Assembly: GCA_023374045.1 (NCBI GenBank)
Contig: CM041776.1
Span: 480,241,375-480,305,374, forward strand
Reading direction: 5' to 3'
DNA from: Limonium bicolor
Taxonomy: Eukaryota > Streptophyta > Magnoliopsida > Caryophyllales > Plumbaginaceae
Length of the DNA: 64,000 nt
In this document: positions 44,699 to 56,354 of the stretch, in pieces
Layout of the letters: each line of letters begins with the position of its first letter
Numbering within the stretch: the first letter of the stretch is position 1
Notes under the pieces: model-generated
Told to the model about the DNA's origin: nothing
Databases searched by the model: none
Seen by the model: only the letters and a program-made list of their open reading frames with translations
Translations under genes and position numbers: made by a program

Positions 44699-46751
44699 TG
44701 TTATACCCAAAATTTCAACACCCCGGAGTAGTCTCTAAGGCGTACGTGTTGCAAAGAGAAAAATGGTCAAAATGCACCAATGCAGGATTTTCCAAGGACA
44801 TTCTCGGGATTTTCTATTTTCATATGACTTGTTCATTATCTCCAAACACTTCCAAATATCATAGTCATTATGAAAGGTATTTCATGATTTTCTGATAATA
44901 TTTATTCTGGAAATTAAGCTTTTAATAAGCTAGTTTCTTCAATAATTAACACATGAAATAGCCTCAAAATAGAAATAAAAAAAGGGTTTCAAAAATTAAA
45001 ATAAAATTGTCACATGGTTAGCATGACTACATACAGTCGTAAACCTAAAATTATTTTATTTTGAACCATAGCCCAAAATTTAAAAGAGAAATTCAATCAT
45101 TTGTACAATTTTCTCTCTCCTTTGGAAAATACCGATATCAAATCAAAATGTCATGAACTTTTAACACAAGATATAGGATGATTTGTAGAGAGTAATTCCG
45201 TTGGAATTTCGTTATTTTGACCTTCCAATAATAAGTTATGAATTATGGGAGATCCCAGATTGTGAGATTTTTATCTAATTGGTTATTTATCAAAATAACC
45301 CGAATCTAACTCACAAAATTCTTAAAAATCATCCTTTACCTTCAGTTAAAATTTAAAATTTTTATCGGCCTGCAACATATTTTAAAAAATCAGATTCCCT
45401 TGGAGCACAAAATCAGGGTTTTAGATTAAAATCTTGTTCTATCAACATGGCCTTGCTATCTCTATAAAAGGACCTTAAAAAAACGACTTAGGGTAGAGGA
45501 GAACATTCCCTAAGTTAGAAGAGGCAGCCGTCAAGCTTCTCCCCACGTTCTTACACTTCCAAGCCTCAAATCAACACCAAAACCCTGCTGAAATCACCCC
45601 GAAACCACTGAAAACACAAAATTCTTTCTCCGTCAGACTTCCAAAAACAAAACCACCAGCAATACAGAAGCAAAAAAATCCTTAGCAACACAAGGAAGAA
45701 GGGTCCAGAAGCTCGGGTCGAAGTTGAACTGGATCGGCCACCAACGAAGCTTTCAGAGATTCCCGACGTGAAGGGACAGCAAATTTTCGAAATCAAAACA
45801 GGTTAAAAACCAAATTCTCTAACCCTTCTGATCTTAATACACTTCTGGTTGAAATTTCTAATCGAATTGAATTTTCCTTGCTTCTAAATTAAGGTTTGTT
45901 TGTGTTTCTGCCTAATAACTTGTTAACTAAGTTTCGTATTAATTTTGACTTCAAATTGAATTCTTTCAATTACTAACATCTTGTATATCTTTCAGGCTAC
46001 AAGTACATAATTTTTGAGCTAAAAACACAGCCAGGAACCGCCCAAACGCCGCCGTCCGAGGGCGGTCCGCACCCACAGACGTTATGTCCGGGGTCCCGGA
46101 CGCCCTGTCTGTAAGCCCGGACGCCCCCGGACGGTGGCGGGATTTTTAACTTTTTTTATTTTTCAAATTTTAGGGTTTCTGACAATAAATGTCCGGGCCC
46201 ACGGACACCCTGTCCGTGGCCCCGGACTTTTCAAGTTTGCGTTTTTATTTTAGTTCTGTTTTCGTAATCATGTAATTCAATTGGGGTCCGTGGTCTCGGA
46301 CATTAGGTCCGTGGCTACGGACGTAATTAAAATTTGACCTAATTCTGCCTCCGAAACCCTAGTTTAGGTAGTTTTAATTTCACTTTAATTTTTGTCAAAA
46401 AATGCTAAAAATACAAAAAAATTAGAAGCGCGCACTTAGGTTAAAAAACGACACGTAATAAGCCGTAATTAAACTAAGTAGAGGAAAAACGACTTCTAGG
46501 GGTAATGAAAGTAATTTGAACCCTAAATAAGTCGAATACCAAGCCCCCGAACCCAAACTCTTCTTTCCTAATTTGATCTAGGTTAAAATTACGTGGCGAC
46601 TCATAATAGGTTCCAGTGAGCTAGGTTAGGTTTTAATAATTATTGTTATATGACATAGTTATTAATCGTAGGCTATAAGTGGACCTAAAACCCGGTTAGA
46701 TCCTAATCAGCTTTAATCAACATAGGATAGAGTTTAAAATCGAGGCACACA
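44699..46751 (+). repeat. 5' LTR of B
   Basis: 2053 bp, tgttataccc...ggcacaca. The first ~1.1 kb differs from LTRs of A and C except for the very start; the last ~0.9 kb (from about 45830) is homologous, including the GTCCG/CGGAC block at 46046-46322. TATA box ctataaaag at 45462-45470. Confidence 0.9.
45462..45470 (+). promoter_or_regulatory. TATA box in 5' LTR of B
   Basis: ctataaaag in an otherwise AT-poor stretch; repeated exactly in the other LTR (52736-52744). Transcription would start a few tens of bases downstream. Confidence 0.5.
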
Positions 46752-46754
46752 GAC

Positions 46755-46772
46755 TGGCGACTCCGCTGGGGA
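46755..46772 (+). other. Primer-binding site of B
   Basis: tggcgactccgctgggga, 3 nt after the LTR; one base different from C. Confidence 0.75.
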
Positions 46773-47270
46773 CGACTTCTTAATTTTAACTTGTTTAATT
46801 TTAAGAAAGAGGGCTTAACTCGAAAAATGTTTATTTATGGCTTTATTAATTTGTTTGTTCATTTTTGTGCGCACTTTAATTTTCTGCACCTTTTGCATCA
46901 TATGAGAGCGAGGGTCCACGCAAACCGATTTCACCCCGGGACCCGTTGGAGGGTCCCATGTCAGGGACTCCCACCTTTTAGGTGATGTGAATAAGTGGGG
47001 GAAAAGAGGAGGGTGTCGTCTAACTACACTCCTTAATACCTGGGCTTTAGCCCCAAGCATTTTCCTGGCAGTACCCTTACCTAGCCCATCGTTTGGTCAT
47101 TCAAAGACCCAACCGTAGACGCACACCTTCAGGTGATGTGGAAAAAGTGGGGAAGCCCAAAGAGAATAGCGTGCAAGCCCTATTCCTTTGTGGTGACCTG
47201 GGCCCATGCCCCAAGCACCTCTCCAGATCGATCCATACCCGGTTTGATTTAAACGTCTAGTGAGGACATG
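46773..47270 (+). other. Leader of B
   Basis: Conserved leader block shared with A, C and E, including cccgggacccgttggagggtcc- and ggtgatgtgaataagtggggg-type segments. No gene. Confidence 0.5.
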
Positions 47271-48330
47271 TTGAATTTATGTGGGCCTTGTCTGCTTGTA
47301 TGACCGGCCCACTACCCAGCCTAGAGATTGATAGGGACTTCCCCTACATCAACCTAGCCCAACCCGAATTGGCAGATTTTTTTGTTTGCGGCCCAAAGGC
47401 CCTATTTGGTTTAATATGTGAGTTGTTCGGGCTTCGGCCCAAAAGCCTAGACTTAGGTGATTTCTCTTCCGGCTCAATTTGAATTATCAAATTAGTTTTA
47501 GGCCCATAAAAAGAAATCCACCTGAACTTGAAATAACTCACAAGTCCGGAAATAAAATCTTTTTCGGCTTAGCAACTATCTTCTCTGACCCAAAAGAAAG
47601 TTAGGCCCATTTGTGATTTGGGGACCATTCCAGCCCATGTGCTTTACTTCAAGCCCAAACACGTTCCGTCCCAAGGCCCATTCTAGTATAGGGAAACTCT
47701 TCACTTGGGCTTTAGCCCAAAATCCTAGATCTAGGCATCATCTTTAGGTTCAACCAATACTACTCATTCAGGTTTCAGTCCAAATTCCAATCTAGGATTT
47801 TGCTCAGCAATCATTCTGGCCCAAATACCACACTCATGACTCATTCTATTTGGGGCCCATAGACCAATTCATAGTTTCGGCCCATAAGCTTCGCTGTCAA
47901 TCCAGAAGTTCGGCCCATAGCACAAAACATTTGAATCCAAGATAGGTTGCATAACTCATTTCTTCCAGTTTCTAGCTTCAAGGCCCAACAAAAACACCAA
48001 ACGAATCTCGGACTTCAAGGTTTTCTCTCTCGGCCCAGTGGCCCATTCACGGTTCGTGTGGCCTCCTTCAGCCCGTTCGCTTCACTTCTAGATTAAGGGT
48101 ATTCAGGCCCGCAAATCTATTCTATCCTAGGAGTCACTCTAGCTCATGCACTTCACTCGCAGCTTGGAAAAGATTCAGACCCGGGTTCCTTCTACATAAC
48201 CCATAGGCATTCCTAGTTCAAACATTTTACGAGGCCTATTCGAAGTTCAGAAGGAAGACAATCACGGTCATCTCAATGGCGTCCCGACGGCCCAGAGCTC
48301 GAGTCTTCAGTATGTTGGCATCAGACAGTT
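47271..48330 (+). other. TGGGCC/GGCCCA-rich segment of B
   Basis: Reverse complement of the segment at 640-1620 in E, more than a dozen GGCCCA words. It takes the place of gag-protease. No ORF of note. Confidence 0.55.
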
Positions 48331-50190
48331 CAACATCACTATTTTAGAAGTTTTCTCGATTTAGTAGTTTTCTTTTCTTAGTCATTCTTCTAACTTTTAT
48401 GGTAGCTAGCTTCCTTTATCATTTTAGGTAGTTTTCCTAACATTACAATTTTTGATGTTATCTTTCCATTTGTGAAATATAGCATAGTTCCGTTTGTGAA
48501 TTTCTTGTGCATTCATTTAACAAAACAAAAAATTGTTTTTCAAGAAAAAGAATCATGGAATAATTATTTTCAGACAACAGAATAGAATGACTCGTCTTTT
48601 GTTTCTAAAAAAGGGTGAACATGTCCATCCACACACCACAGTCTATCTCAAAACATCCACAAAGCATTCCAAAATCCACATCTATTCAAGTGTTGTCATA
48701 AACCCCAAATCAATACTGGGGGCAATCTGAGTTCAGGATCATCGTCTTTAATCTTTCGTTTAAGTGTGCGAACTAGTCTCTGAGTGAAATTCACGAGAGT
48801 GTCTTAAGTGGAAAAACCATAAGCGAACAAGCGTATCGTTTTTACACGACTCCGATGAGACCGCATTCAAAGGTGAGGTAAACAGCATAATCCTGACCGA
48901 AGAAGAAAATTTGTAAATTTACTCTCAGACCTGTGAAAAGTAACAAAGAACGGATACACAACTATCAGGAATGACGAAGCACCTAGGCACAGCTCCACAT
49001 AGCCAAAAGCTTGTGAACCCTGACATCAAACCCTAGGAAGCCCCGCTGAGCCTTTCATATATCCCTTTTCGATATTATGAACTCCTCAAAATAACCCAGC
49101 CAATGATGAATGTCCGACCCGGTGACCAAAGGAAGCGAGGAGTCCGGCTCTCAGATAACAATCTAATCAGTCCAAAGAAGTGATGCCGCTATTAGCATGA
49201 CGAAGCGATCCACAAATGGTCCCAAGGTGACACAGTATCCAGAGAGCTCACATCAAAACAGCTCTCAAAACTCAAAACCGGGAAACACACGAACCCCGAA
49301 GGCAAAGTAAAGAAAGGATAAAACAACAAGGCAAACCCGAAGTGCCTCGAAGAAATCTGAATGACAAAAAGAGAAATTGTGTAAAGAACAACTTCAAAAG
49401 TCTGAGTCCGGAAGCTCGAAGACAATGTCAACATGAAGCAGCTAGACGACTTCAAGACAAGGAAGATGAACTCGAGAGAAGACACAAGTTGCAGCTTTGG
49501 TCACTCATTTAAGCTCCACATACCTCTAATATCCCTCTATGATCCCGTCGTCTTTCATCACACCCTATGGCCACGTTATAAGCTTTAAAGACTTCCGACT
49601 TGATAGTTGTGCGTCCAATCACGTGAAAGTAACAGATCAAATGCGTAAATCCATCAAATATTGAATTCAATGGTCTAGAAGTTATGACCATGAGCGAGAA
49701 ATGAGTGCAAACACCAAACACGTCGAGCGTAGGTTAGGAAGCACCACATCAAAACATAAGCCTTGGCCCTGTGAGGACGAGACTCATTCGCATGTTTAAA
49801 GAAAATACTGGGGGCAATTGATCGGAACGATCGATTGCCATGAACTCTAGCTTAGATTGTCCTAAGGAAAAATACCGAGGGCAATTGTTGGTTTTAGCAA
49901 TTGCTATGACAACACCAATTGGAACTTAAGGCATAAACACCATTAATACCATCACCACCACACAGGCCCACATAAGCCCTTACCTCCACATCATACCACA
50001 CAGGCCCACATAAGCCTTCACTCCCACATAAATTTCATGGCCTGTCATAAGCCCTGATCACCACTTAAAAGATCTCCACATCAAACACCGCACCCCACCG
50101 ACGGCATGTTCATCTCCTAGGAGGCAAATTACAAGTCTGAAATCTCTAGTCCGGAAATGATAATTTCACTTTCCTTTTCAGTGGACAGAA
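48331..50190 (+). other. Middle non-coding region of B
   Basis: Contains the counterpart of the block at 15090-15440 in C (here about 48700-49050), a decayed form of the basic accessory ORF (about 49120-49480, several stops) and PPT-like motifs tactgggggcaat (48715, 49805) and gagggcaattg (49878). Array 3 is reduced to a few cacaggcccacataagcc words at about 49960-50060. Confidence 0.5.
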
Positions 50191-50194
50191 TTTT

Positions 50195-50545
50195 CTTTAA
50201 ACATTGCCACGTTTGGCATCTTTTTCAGCAATTTCTTCGATTTCATAAAACTCATCATATTCCTGGTAATTTCCTACTTTGAACAAATCTGCATCATCGC
50301 CATGTTTGGCACATTTTCCAGCAATTTCTTGTTTTGAACAATTTTCAATTCTCATCATTGCCATATTTGGCACATTCTCCAGCAATTTCTTGTTTTAGAC
50401 AATCTTCAATTCTTATAATTTCCATGTTTGGCACATTTTTCAAAGTTGCTTGCTTTAAACAAGTATCTTACATGCACTGTGGTTGCATTTTACAAACTTT
50501 TGCATACACCTCATCATCGCCACGTTTGGCCCTTTTACAATTGAT
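50195..50545. repeat. Tandem array 4, only in B
   Basis: Five to six units with core gccatgtttggcacattttccagcaatttcttgttt split by caattttcaattctcatcat-like spacers, period about 65-100 bp. Not seen in A or C. Confidence 0.8.
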
Positions 50546-50624
50546 TTTCACCACATGCATTTGCACAAGACTATTATCTTTCCGACTCATTTTTAGTTCG
50601 AGACCCAGAATGTGTGCGAGATCC

Positions 50625-51180
50625 AACCATTAGGCTCGTCATAAGACCTAGAACCATCCTTAGGCTCGTCATAAGACCTAGATCCCACCATTAGGCTCGT
50701 CATAAGACCTAGAATCATCCTTAGGCTCGTCATAAGACCTAGATACCACCTTTAGGCTCGTCATAAGACCTAGAACAATCCTTAGGCTCGTCATAAGACC
50801 TAGATCCAATCTTTAGGCTAGTCATAAGACCTAGTTGCATTCCTTTAGGCCCGTCATAAGACCTAAAACCACCCTTTAGGCTCGTCATAAGACCTAGAAC
50901 CATCCTTTAGGCTCGTCATAAGACCTAGCTGCATTCCTTTAGGCTCGTCATAAGACCTAGAACCATCCTTTAGGCTCGTCATAAGACCTAGCTGCATTCC
51001 TTTAGGCTCGTCATAAGACCTAGAACCATCCTTTAGGCTCCTCATAAGACCTAGTTGCATTCCTTTAGGCTCGTAATAAGACCCTTTAGCTTACCCACTC
51101 TCATCGAACACATTGCATTCATCTCATTCATATAGGCTTGTCATAAGACCTAGTTGCATTATCCAGGCGCGTCACAAGAC
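50625..51180. repeat. Tandem array 2 in B (inverted sense)
   Basis: About 17 units of 27-34 bp with core aggctcgtcataagacctag. Same unit as in A and C, read on the other strand because B is inverted. Confidence 0.92.
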
Positions 51181-51393
51181 CTGGCGACAGAAAAGCTGGC
51201 GAGGTGATGGCAATAAATCCTCCTGTGTTATGTCAGCTTACTTTGGGATCAACGAATGGTGAGCGAAGGCAATAAGTCCCCACGGTTTTTACCAGGAGTT
51301 ATCCTTGCACACCGGCTTGGGGGGTGATGGCAATAAGTCCACATTGGGTCCAGCCAGGAGCATTAGCACGGGTTTCGGTCCCCAGAAGCATCC

Positions 51394-51890
51394 GAGCATC
51401 ATCAGCATCATCAATATCATCAGCATCATCAATATCATCAGCATCATCAACATCATCAGCATCATTAGCATCGCTAGCATATTAGCATTCCTACATCTAC
51501 ACATTATTTAGCTTTCATCATTTTTAGGTAGTCAACGCCTTAGAATAGTTTGTCATCATTTTCATCATCTTCAGGTGGTCAACGCCTTAGAATAGCTTGA
51601 CATCATTTCATTTTTAGGTAGTCAACGCCTTAGAATAGCTTGACATCATTTCATTTTTAGGTAGTCAACGCCTTAGAATAGCTTGACATCATTTCATTTT
51701 TTGGGTAGTCAACGCCTTAGAATCACTTGACATTTACTTCATCATCTCATTTTTAGGTAGTCGACGCCTTAGAATCGCTTGACATTAATTTCATCATTTC
51801 GTTTTTAGGTAGTCAACACCTTAGAATCGCTTGACATCTTTTCATTTTCATTCTCACTCATAGGTAGTCAGCGCCTTAGAATAGCTCGAC
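51394..51890. repeat. Trinucleotide tract and array 1 in B
   Basis: (CAT)n-type tract at 51394-51482, followed by seven units with core taggtagtcaacgccttagaat (51520-51890), leading to the PPT at 51979-51997. Confidence 0.88.
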
Positions 51891-51978
51891 ACAATCTACA
51901 TGTAGGGTCTTTTAAGATCCAAATTTTGGGGCATCACTCAGGCATCAACTAGTCTTTTCATCTTCATTACAAAGCCTA

Positions 51979-51997
51979 GTTGACGGGGGGGGCAATC
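51979..51997 (+). other. Polypurine tract of B
   Basis: gttgacgggggggcaatc-type tract directly before the 3' LTR of B. Confidence 0.85.
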
Positions 51998-54012
51998 TAT
52001 TATACCCAAAATTTCAACCCCCCGGAGTAGTCTCTAAGGCACACGTGTTGCAAAGAGAAAAATGGTCAAAATGCACCAATGCAGGATTTTCCAAGGACAT
52101 TCTCGGGATTTTCTATTTTCATATGACTTGTTCATATCTCCAACACTTCCAAATATCATCATTATGAAAGGTATTTCATGATTTTCTGATAATATTATTC
52201 TGGAAATTAAGCTTTTAATAAGGTAGTTTCTTCAATAATTAACACATGAAATAACCTCAAATAGAAATAAAAAAAAGGGTTTCAAAAATTAAAAATAATT
52301 GTCACCTGGTTAGCAGGACTACTACAGTCGTAAACCTGAAATTATTTTATTTGAACCTTAGCCCAAAATTTAAAAGAGAAATTCAATCATTGTACAATTT
52401 TCTCTCCTTTGGAAAATACCGATATCAAATCAAAATGTCATGAAATTTTAACACAAAGATATAGGATGAGTTTTAGAGAGTAATGCCATGGAATTCGTAT
52501 TTCGACCTTCCATAAAAGTTATGAATTATGGAGATCCCAGATGTGAGATTTTTATCTAATGTTATTTATCAAAAACACGATTCTAACTCCAAAATTCTTC
52601 AAAATCAACCTTTATCTTCAGTTAAAATTCATTAATTTTGCAGCCTGAAACATATTTTAAAAATCAGTTCCCTAGAGCACAAAATCAGGGTTTTAGATAA
52701 AAAAAATTCTTGTTCTAAACATGGCCTTGCTATCTCTATAAAAGGACCTTCAAAAAGACTAAGGCAGAGGAGAAAATTCCCTAAGTCAGACAGAGGCAAG
52801 CCGTCAAGTCTCCCCCACGTATTCTTACCCTGTCAGCTCAATCAACACCGAAACCCTGCTAAATCACCCGAAACCCGAGAACACAAATTCCTTTCATCAG
52901 ACTTCCAAACACAAAACCACCAGCAATACAGAAGCAAAACATCCTTAGCAACACAAGAAGAAGGGTCCAGAAGCTCGGGCGAAGTTGAACTGGATCGGCA
53001 CCAACGAAGCTTCAAAGGTTCCCGACGTGAAGGAACACAAATTTCGAAATCAAAATAGGTTAAAAACCAAATTCTCTAACCGTTCTGATCTTAATACACT
53101 TCTGGTTGAAATTTCTAATCGAAATGAATTTTCCTTGCTTCTAAATTAAGGTTTGTTTGTGTTTCTACCTAATAACTTGTTAATTAAGTTTCGTATTAAT
53201 TTTGACTTCAAATTGAATTCTTTCAATTACTAACATCTTGTATATCTTTCAGGCTACAAGTACATAATTTTTGAGCTAAAAAAACCGCCGGGAACAGCCC
53301 AAACGCCGCCGTCCGAGGGCGGTCCGCACCCACGGACGCTATGTCCGGGGTCCCGGATGCCCTGTCCGTAAGCCCGGACGCCCCCGGACGGTGGCTGGAT
53401 TTTTAAATTTTTTTTATTTTTCAAATTTTTGGGTTTCTGACAATACATGTCCAGGCCCACGGACACCCTGTCCGTGGCCCCGGACTTTTCAAGTTTGTGT
53501 TTTTATTTTAGTTCTGTTTTCATAATCATGTAATTCAATTGGGGTCCGTGGTCTCGGATTTTAGGTCCGTGGCTACGGACGTAATTAAAATTTGACCTAA
53601 TTCTGCCTCCGAAACCCTAGTTTAGGTAGTTTTAATTTCACTTTAATTTTCTGTCAAAAAATGCTAAAAATACAAAAAAAAATCCGAAGCGCGCACTTAG
53701 GTTAAAAAACGACTCGTAATAAGCCGTAATTAAACTAAGTAGTGGATAAACAACTTCTAGGGGTAATGAAAGTAATTCGAACCCTAAATAAGTCGAATAC
53801 CAAGCCCCCGAACCCAAACTCTCCTTTCCTAATTTGATCTAGGTTAAAATTAGGTGGCGACTCATAATAGGTTCCAGTGAGCTAGCTTAGGTTTTAATAA
53901 ATATTGTTATATGACATAGTTATTAATCTTAGGCTATAAGTGGACCTAAAACCCGGTTAGATCCTAATTAGCTTTAATCAACATAGGATAGGGTTTAAAA
54001 TCGAGGCTCACA
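51998..54012 (+). repeat. 3' LTR of B
   Basis: 2015 bp, ends ggctcaca. Starts tattataccc instead of tgttataccc, so the terminal TG has become TA. Many single-base deletions relative to the 5' LTR in its first kilobase. Confidence 0.88.
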
Positions 54013-55029
54013 GCACGGCATCAATCTTTGCTGGATCCACCGAGATCCCAGCATATGAGATGACATGACCCAGGAAAGAGACCTGGTCAAGCCAAAACTC
54101 ACACTTGGAGAACTTAGCGTAAAGCTGGTTCTCCCTTAGTATCTCTAACACCCTCCTCAAATGTTCCTCATGCTCATCTCTCGATTTTGAATATATCAAT
54201 ATGTCGTCGATGAACACCACAACCGACTTGTCCAACTGTTCCCGGAACAAGCGGTTCATCAGATCCATAAACTTCGCCGGTGCGTTCGACAAACCGAACG
54301 GCATCACTGTAAACTCATAGTGGCCGTATCGTGTCCGGAATGCCGTCTTCTCAATATATCCCTCCTTAATGGCTATCTGATGATACCCTGATCTGAGATC
54401 AATCTTAGAAAACACGGATGCCCCCTTCAACTGATCGAACAGATCACCAATGCGGGGTAGTGGGTACTAATTCTTCACAGTCACTTCATTCAACTCTCTG
54501 TAGTCGATGCAGAGGCGGAGACTACCATCCTTCTTCTTCACGAAGAGAACTGGCGCTCCCCATGGTGATACACTCGGTCTTATGAATCCTTTGTTTAGCA
54601 AATCTTTCAACTGATCTTTTAACTCATTCATTTCCGCCGGAGCCATGCGGTATGGTGCCTTGGTTATCGGTCCGGTTGCAGGTAGCAGCTCAATAGTGAA
54701 CTCTACCTCCCGAGTGGGTGGCATGCCGGGCATTTCCCATGGAAAGAGATCGGGGAACTCCGACACTATCGGTAAGTCGGGGTCGAACTCGGGGTCCCTC
54801 TCTATGTCCTGGACATAGCAGAGATATACTTCTTCCTTCCTCCTCAGTTCCTTATACATTGCCATTGCGGAGATGATCTTGGTCGAAGGCTCTCTGGGCC
54901 TCTGGCGGTATGATATTGTTACCCCAGACAGACTCCTGAGCAGCAGTCGATGCTCGGCACGGAGGATACGACCCTTGTGCCGCTCCAACCAGTTCATCCC
55001 GAAGATAACATCAAATCCCAACTCCCTGA
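54013..55029 (-). pseudogene. O reverse transcriptase, split by B
   Basis: Protease-RT linker with [22 protein letters not shown] and [15 protein letters not shown] palm motifs follow: [54 protein letters not shown] and the catalytic [11 protein letters not shown] (about 54185-54215), then GHVIS. A TAG at about 54467-54469 replaces a Lys codon in VKN(K)YPLPR. The frame runs into the B junction at 54013 and resumes at 44698. Ty3/gypsy type by FIDD and motif order. Confidence 0.93.
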
Positions 55030-55332
55030 ACTCAATAAAATTGACTGGAATGTCTTCCCCCTTAATTTTGATGATGGCTCATCGGTAGTAGTGAGTGCAA
55101 CAAACCTTCTCCTTAGACGGGAGCGTAACCGTAAAGTTGGGAAGCTCATCAGCGTCTAGCCCCAACCTTCTCTCAAACGATGCCGAGATAAAGGTATGCG
55201 AGGCCCCTGAGTCAAAGAGAACTGATGCCTCAATCCCATTAATCGGAAAGGTACCGGTGAGGATAGTACCGCTAGCGTCGGCCTGTGCCTCTGTAAGTAT
55301 GCTTAGCGCACCTTCCGCACCGAGTCCATAAC
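55030..55332 (-). pseudogene. O protease (retropepsin)
   Basis: The pol exon opens after the acceptor at 55333 with GYGLGAEGALSILTEAQADA, then GTFPINGIEASVLFDSGASH, containing the DSGA active site (about 55204-55218). Then FISASFERRLGLDADELP. An in-frame TGA at about 55079-55081 separates it from RT. This piece shows what D lost in its protease deletion. Confidence 0.85.
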
Positions 55333-56354
55333 CTAATTGTATTCACAAGCTTCATGAGTAATGATGGTATAATAAGGGTCGTAACAATTAATATGAACAA
55401 CATTGTTATTTTATTCATAACCATCCTGTTTACATCATGTGCGTCTTTCTTACATCTCATTCCTTACATCATACTTAAAACATTACATGGCTAATATTGT
55501 CTAAAGGTTAGGTTTAACCATCCTGGTCTCATATGCGTCGCATTAATTACTGCTGACGGTGCTGTATTCAGCTTAATTCTCTTAATCCCATGGTATAACA
55601 TTCTTGATTCTCCTCCCATAACTAATACATCCCCAGACTTAAGTATTAACTTATTAGCACGGTCCGCACGCTTCTGCTCGCCGCACAAAAATTTAGCGTC
55701 GTCTCCAATGGACCAAGACACTACGGGTATCCCTCTTTCGAGAGACTCCGCTGTCTCATCCTTATCCTGGTGTAGTCCGAGTCGCCTGTCTTTCTCGTAG
55801 AAATTCACAATGCAGATGTCTGCTTGTATGAATGGAATCGGGTCAGCTTCCAATTCCTGAGCGATCTCCACGACTTGTGTAATAACTGGATGGAACTCTT
55901 CGAGTATCCTCGGTGGTGAGACTCCATCTTGTGCTCTCGTGGTCTGGTACGTCTTGGCATACGGATTCCAATCCTTGCCTAAGCTCATCATCTTTAACTT
56001 CATCCTTGCTCCTCCTGGGTACTCCGGAGTATAAAAATCTCCCGAGTCCCACTCCTAGCTGACTGCATCTCCTGATGATGGCTATTTGTGGTTCGAGTGT
56101 CAGGTATCCCCTTAATAAAATCATACCTGGGCGGATAACCTGACATTGTTCGGTTGGAAAGTCTCAGGTTTTGATGTCGGTCTCTTCCGGGTTATATGTT
56201 GAAGGTATTGGGTAGCAAATATTGAAGTTTCCTAAGGTGGTAATAGGTTATGTATCACTTAAGTTCTAATCTCATCTAACTCATTTATTCACCAAGGCAT
56301 GCATGATAATGCGGTAAGCAGGCAATTTTACTACTTAATGGTTTATAGCAGTAC
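55333..56354 (-). other. Predicted alternative intron region in O (one donor, two acceptors)
   Basis: Donor ACCAG/GTACTG at 56355/56354. Acceptor 1 ACCACCTTAG ends at 56232 (123-bp intron, opens AlkB). Acceptor 2 ATACAATTAG ends at 55333 (1022-bp intron, removes AlkB, opens pol). The donor leaves phase 1 and both acceptors take phase 1, so each choice stays in frame. D has the same arrangement. Confidence 0.7.
55491..56231 (-). pseudogene. AlkB-type 2-oxoglutarate/Fe(II) dioxygenase exon in element O
   Basis: Exon of about 247 codons between gag and protease. It opens after the acceptor at 56232 with GNFNICYP, then RPGMILLRGYLTLEPQIAII, FYTPEYPGG, MMSLGKDWNP, ICIVNFYEKDRRLGLHQD, SWSIGDDAKFLCG, GDVLVMGGESRMLYHGI and RPGWLNLTFRQY, stop. 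The HQD and YHGI His form the Fe triad; the Arg of TFR is the expected 2-oxoglutarate ligand. All match AlkB, with plant ALKBH1-like N-terminal blocks. Two lesions: a TGA at 56164-56166 and a +1 frameshift in the A5 run at 56033-56037. Enzyme family oxidatively demethylates nucleic-acid bases; a role on element RNA or DNA is inference. Confidence 0.93.

Larger units (their letters stand above)
44699..54012 (+). mobile_element. Element B: non-coding LTR element, plus strand
   Basis: 9314 bp in the reverse transcriptase of O, TSD gcacg (44694-44698, 54013-54017). LTRs 44699-46751 and 51998-54012, PBS 46755-46772, PPT 51979-51997, all plus strand, opposite to O and to A. Shares leader, tandem arrays and PPT region with A and C but has no gag or protease; instead it has the TGGGCC-rich segment shared with E. 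LTRs differ by many small indels, so B is older than A. Confidence 0.92.

Noticed and set aside
50625..51180. CRISPR-like look of regularly spaced aggctcgtcataagacctag repeats
   Set aside because: The spacers are short (about 8-12 bp) and themselves repeated, the same array occurs in three retroelement copies, and the DNA is plant nuclear. It is a tandem repeat inside an LTR element.
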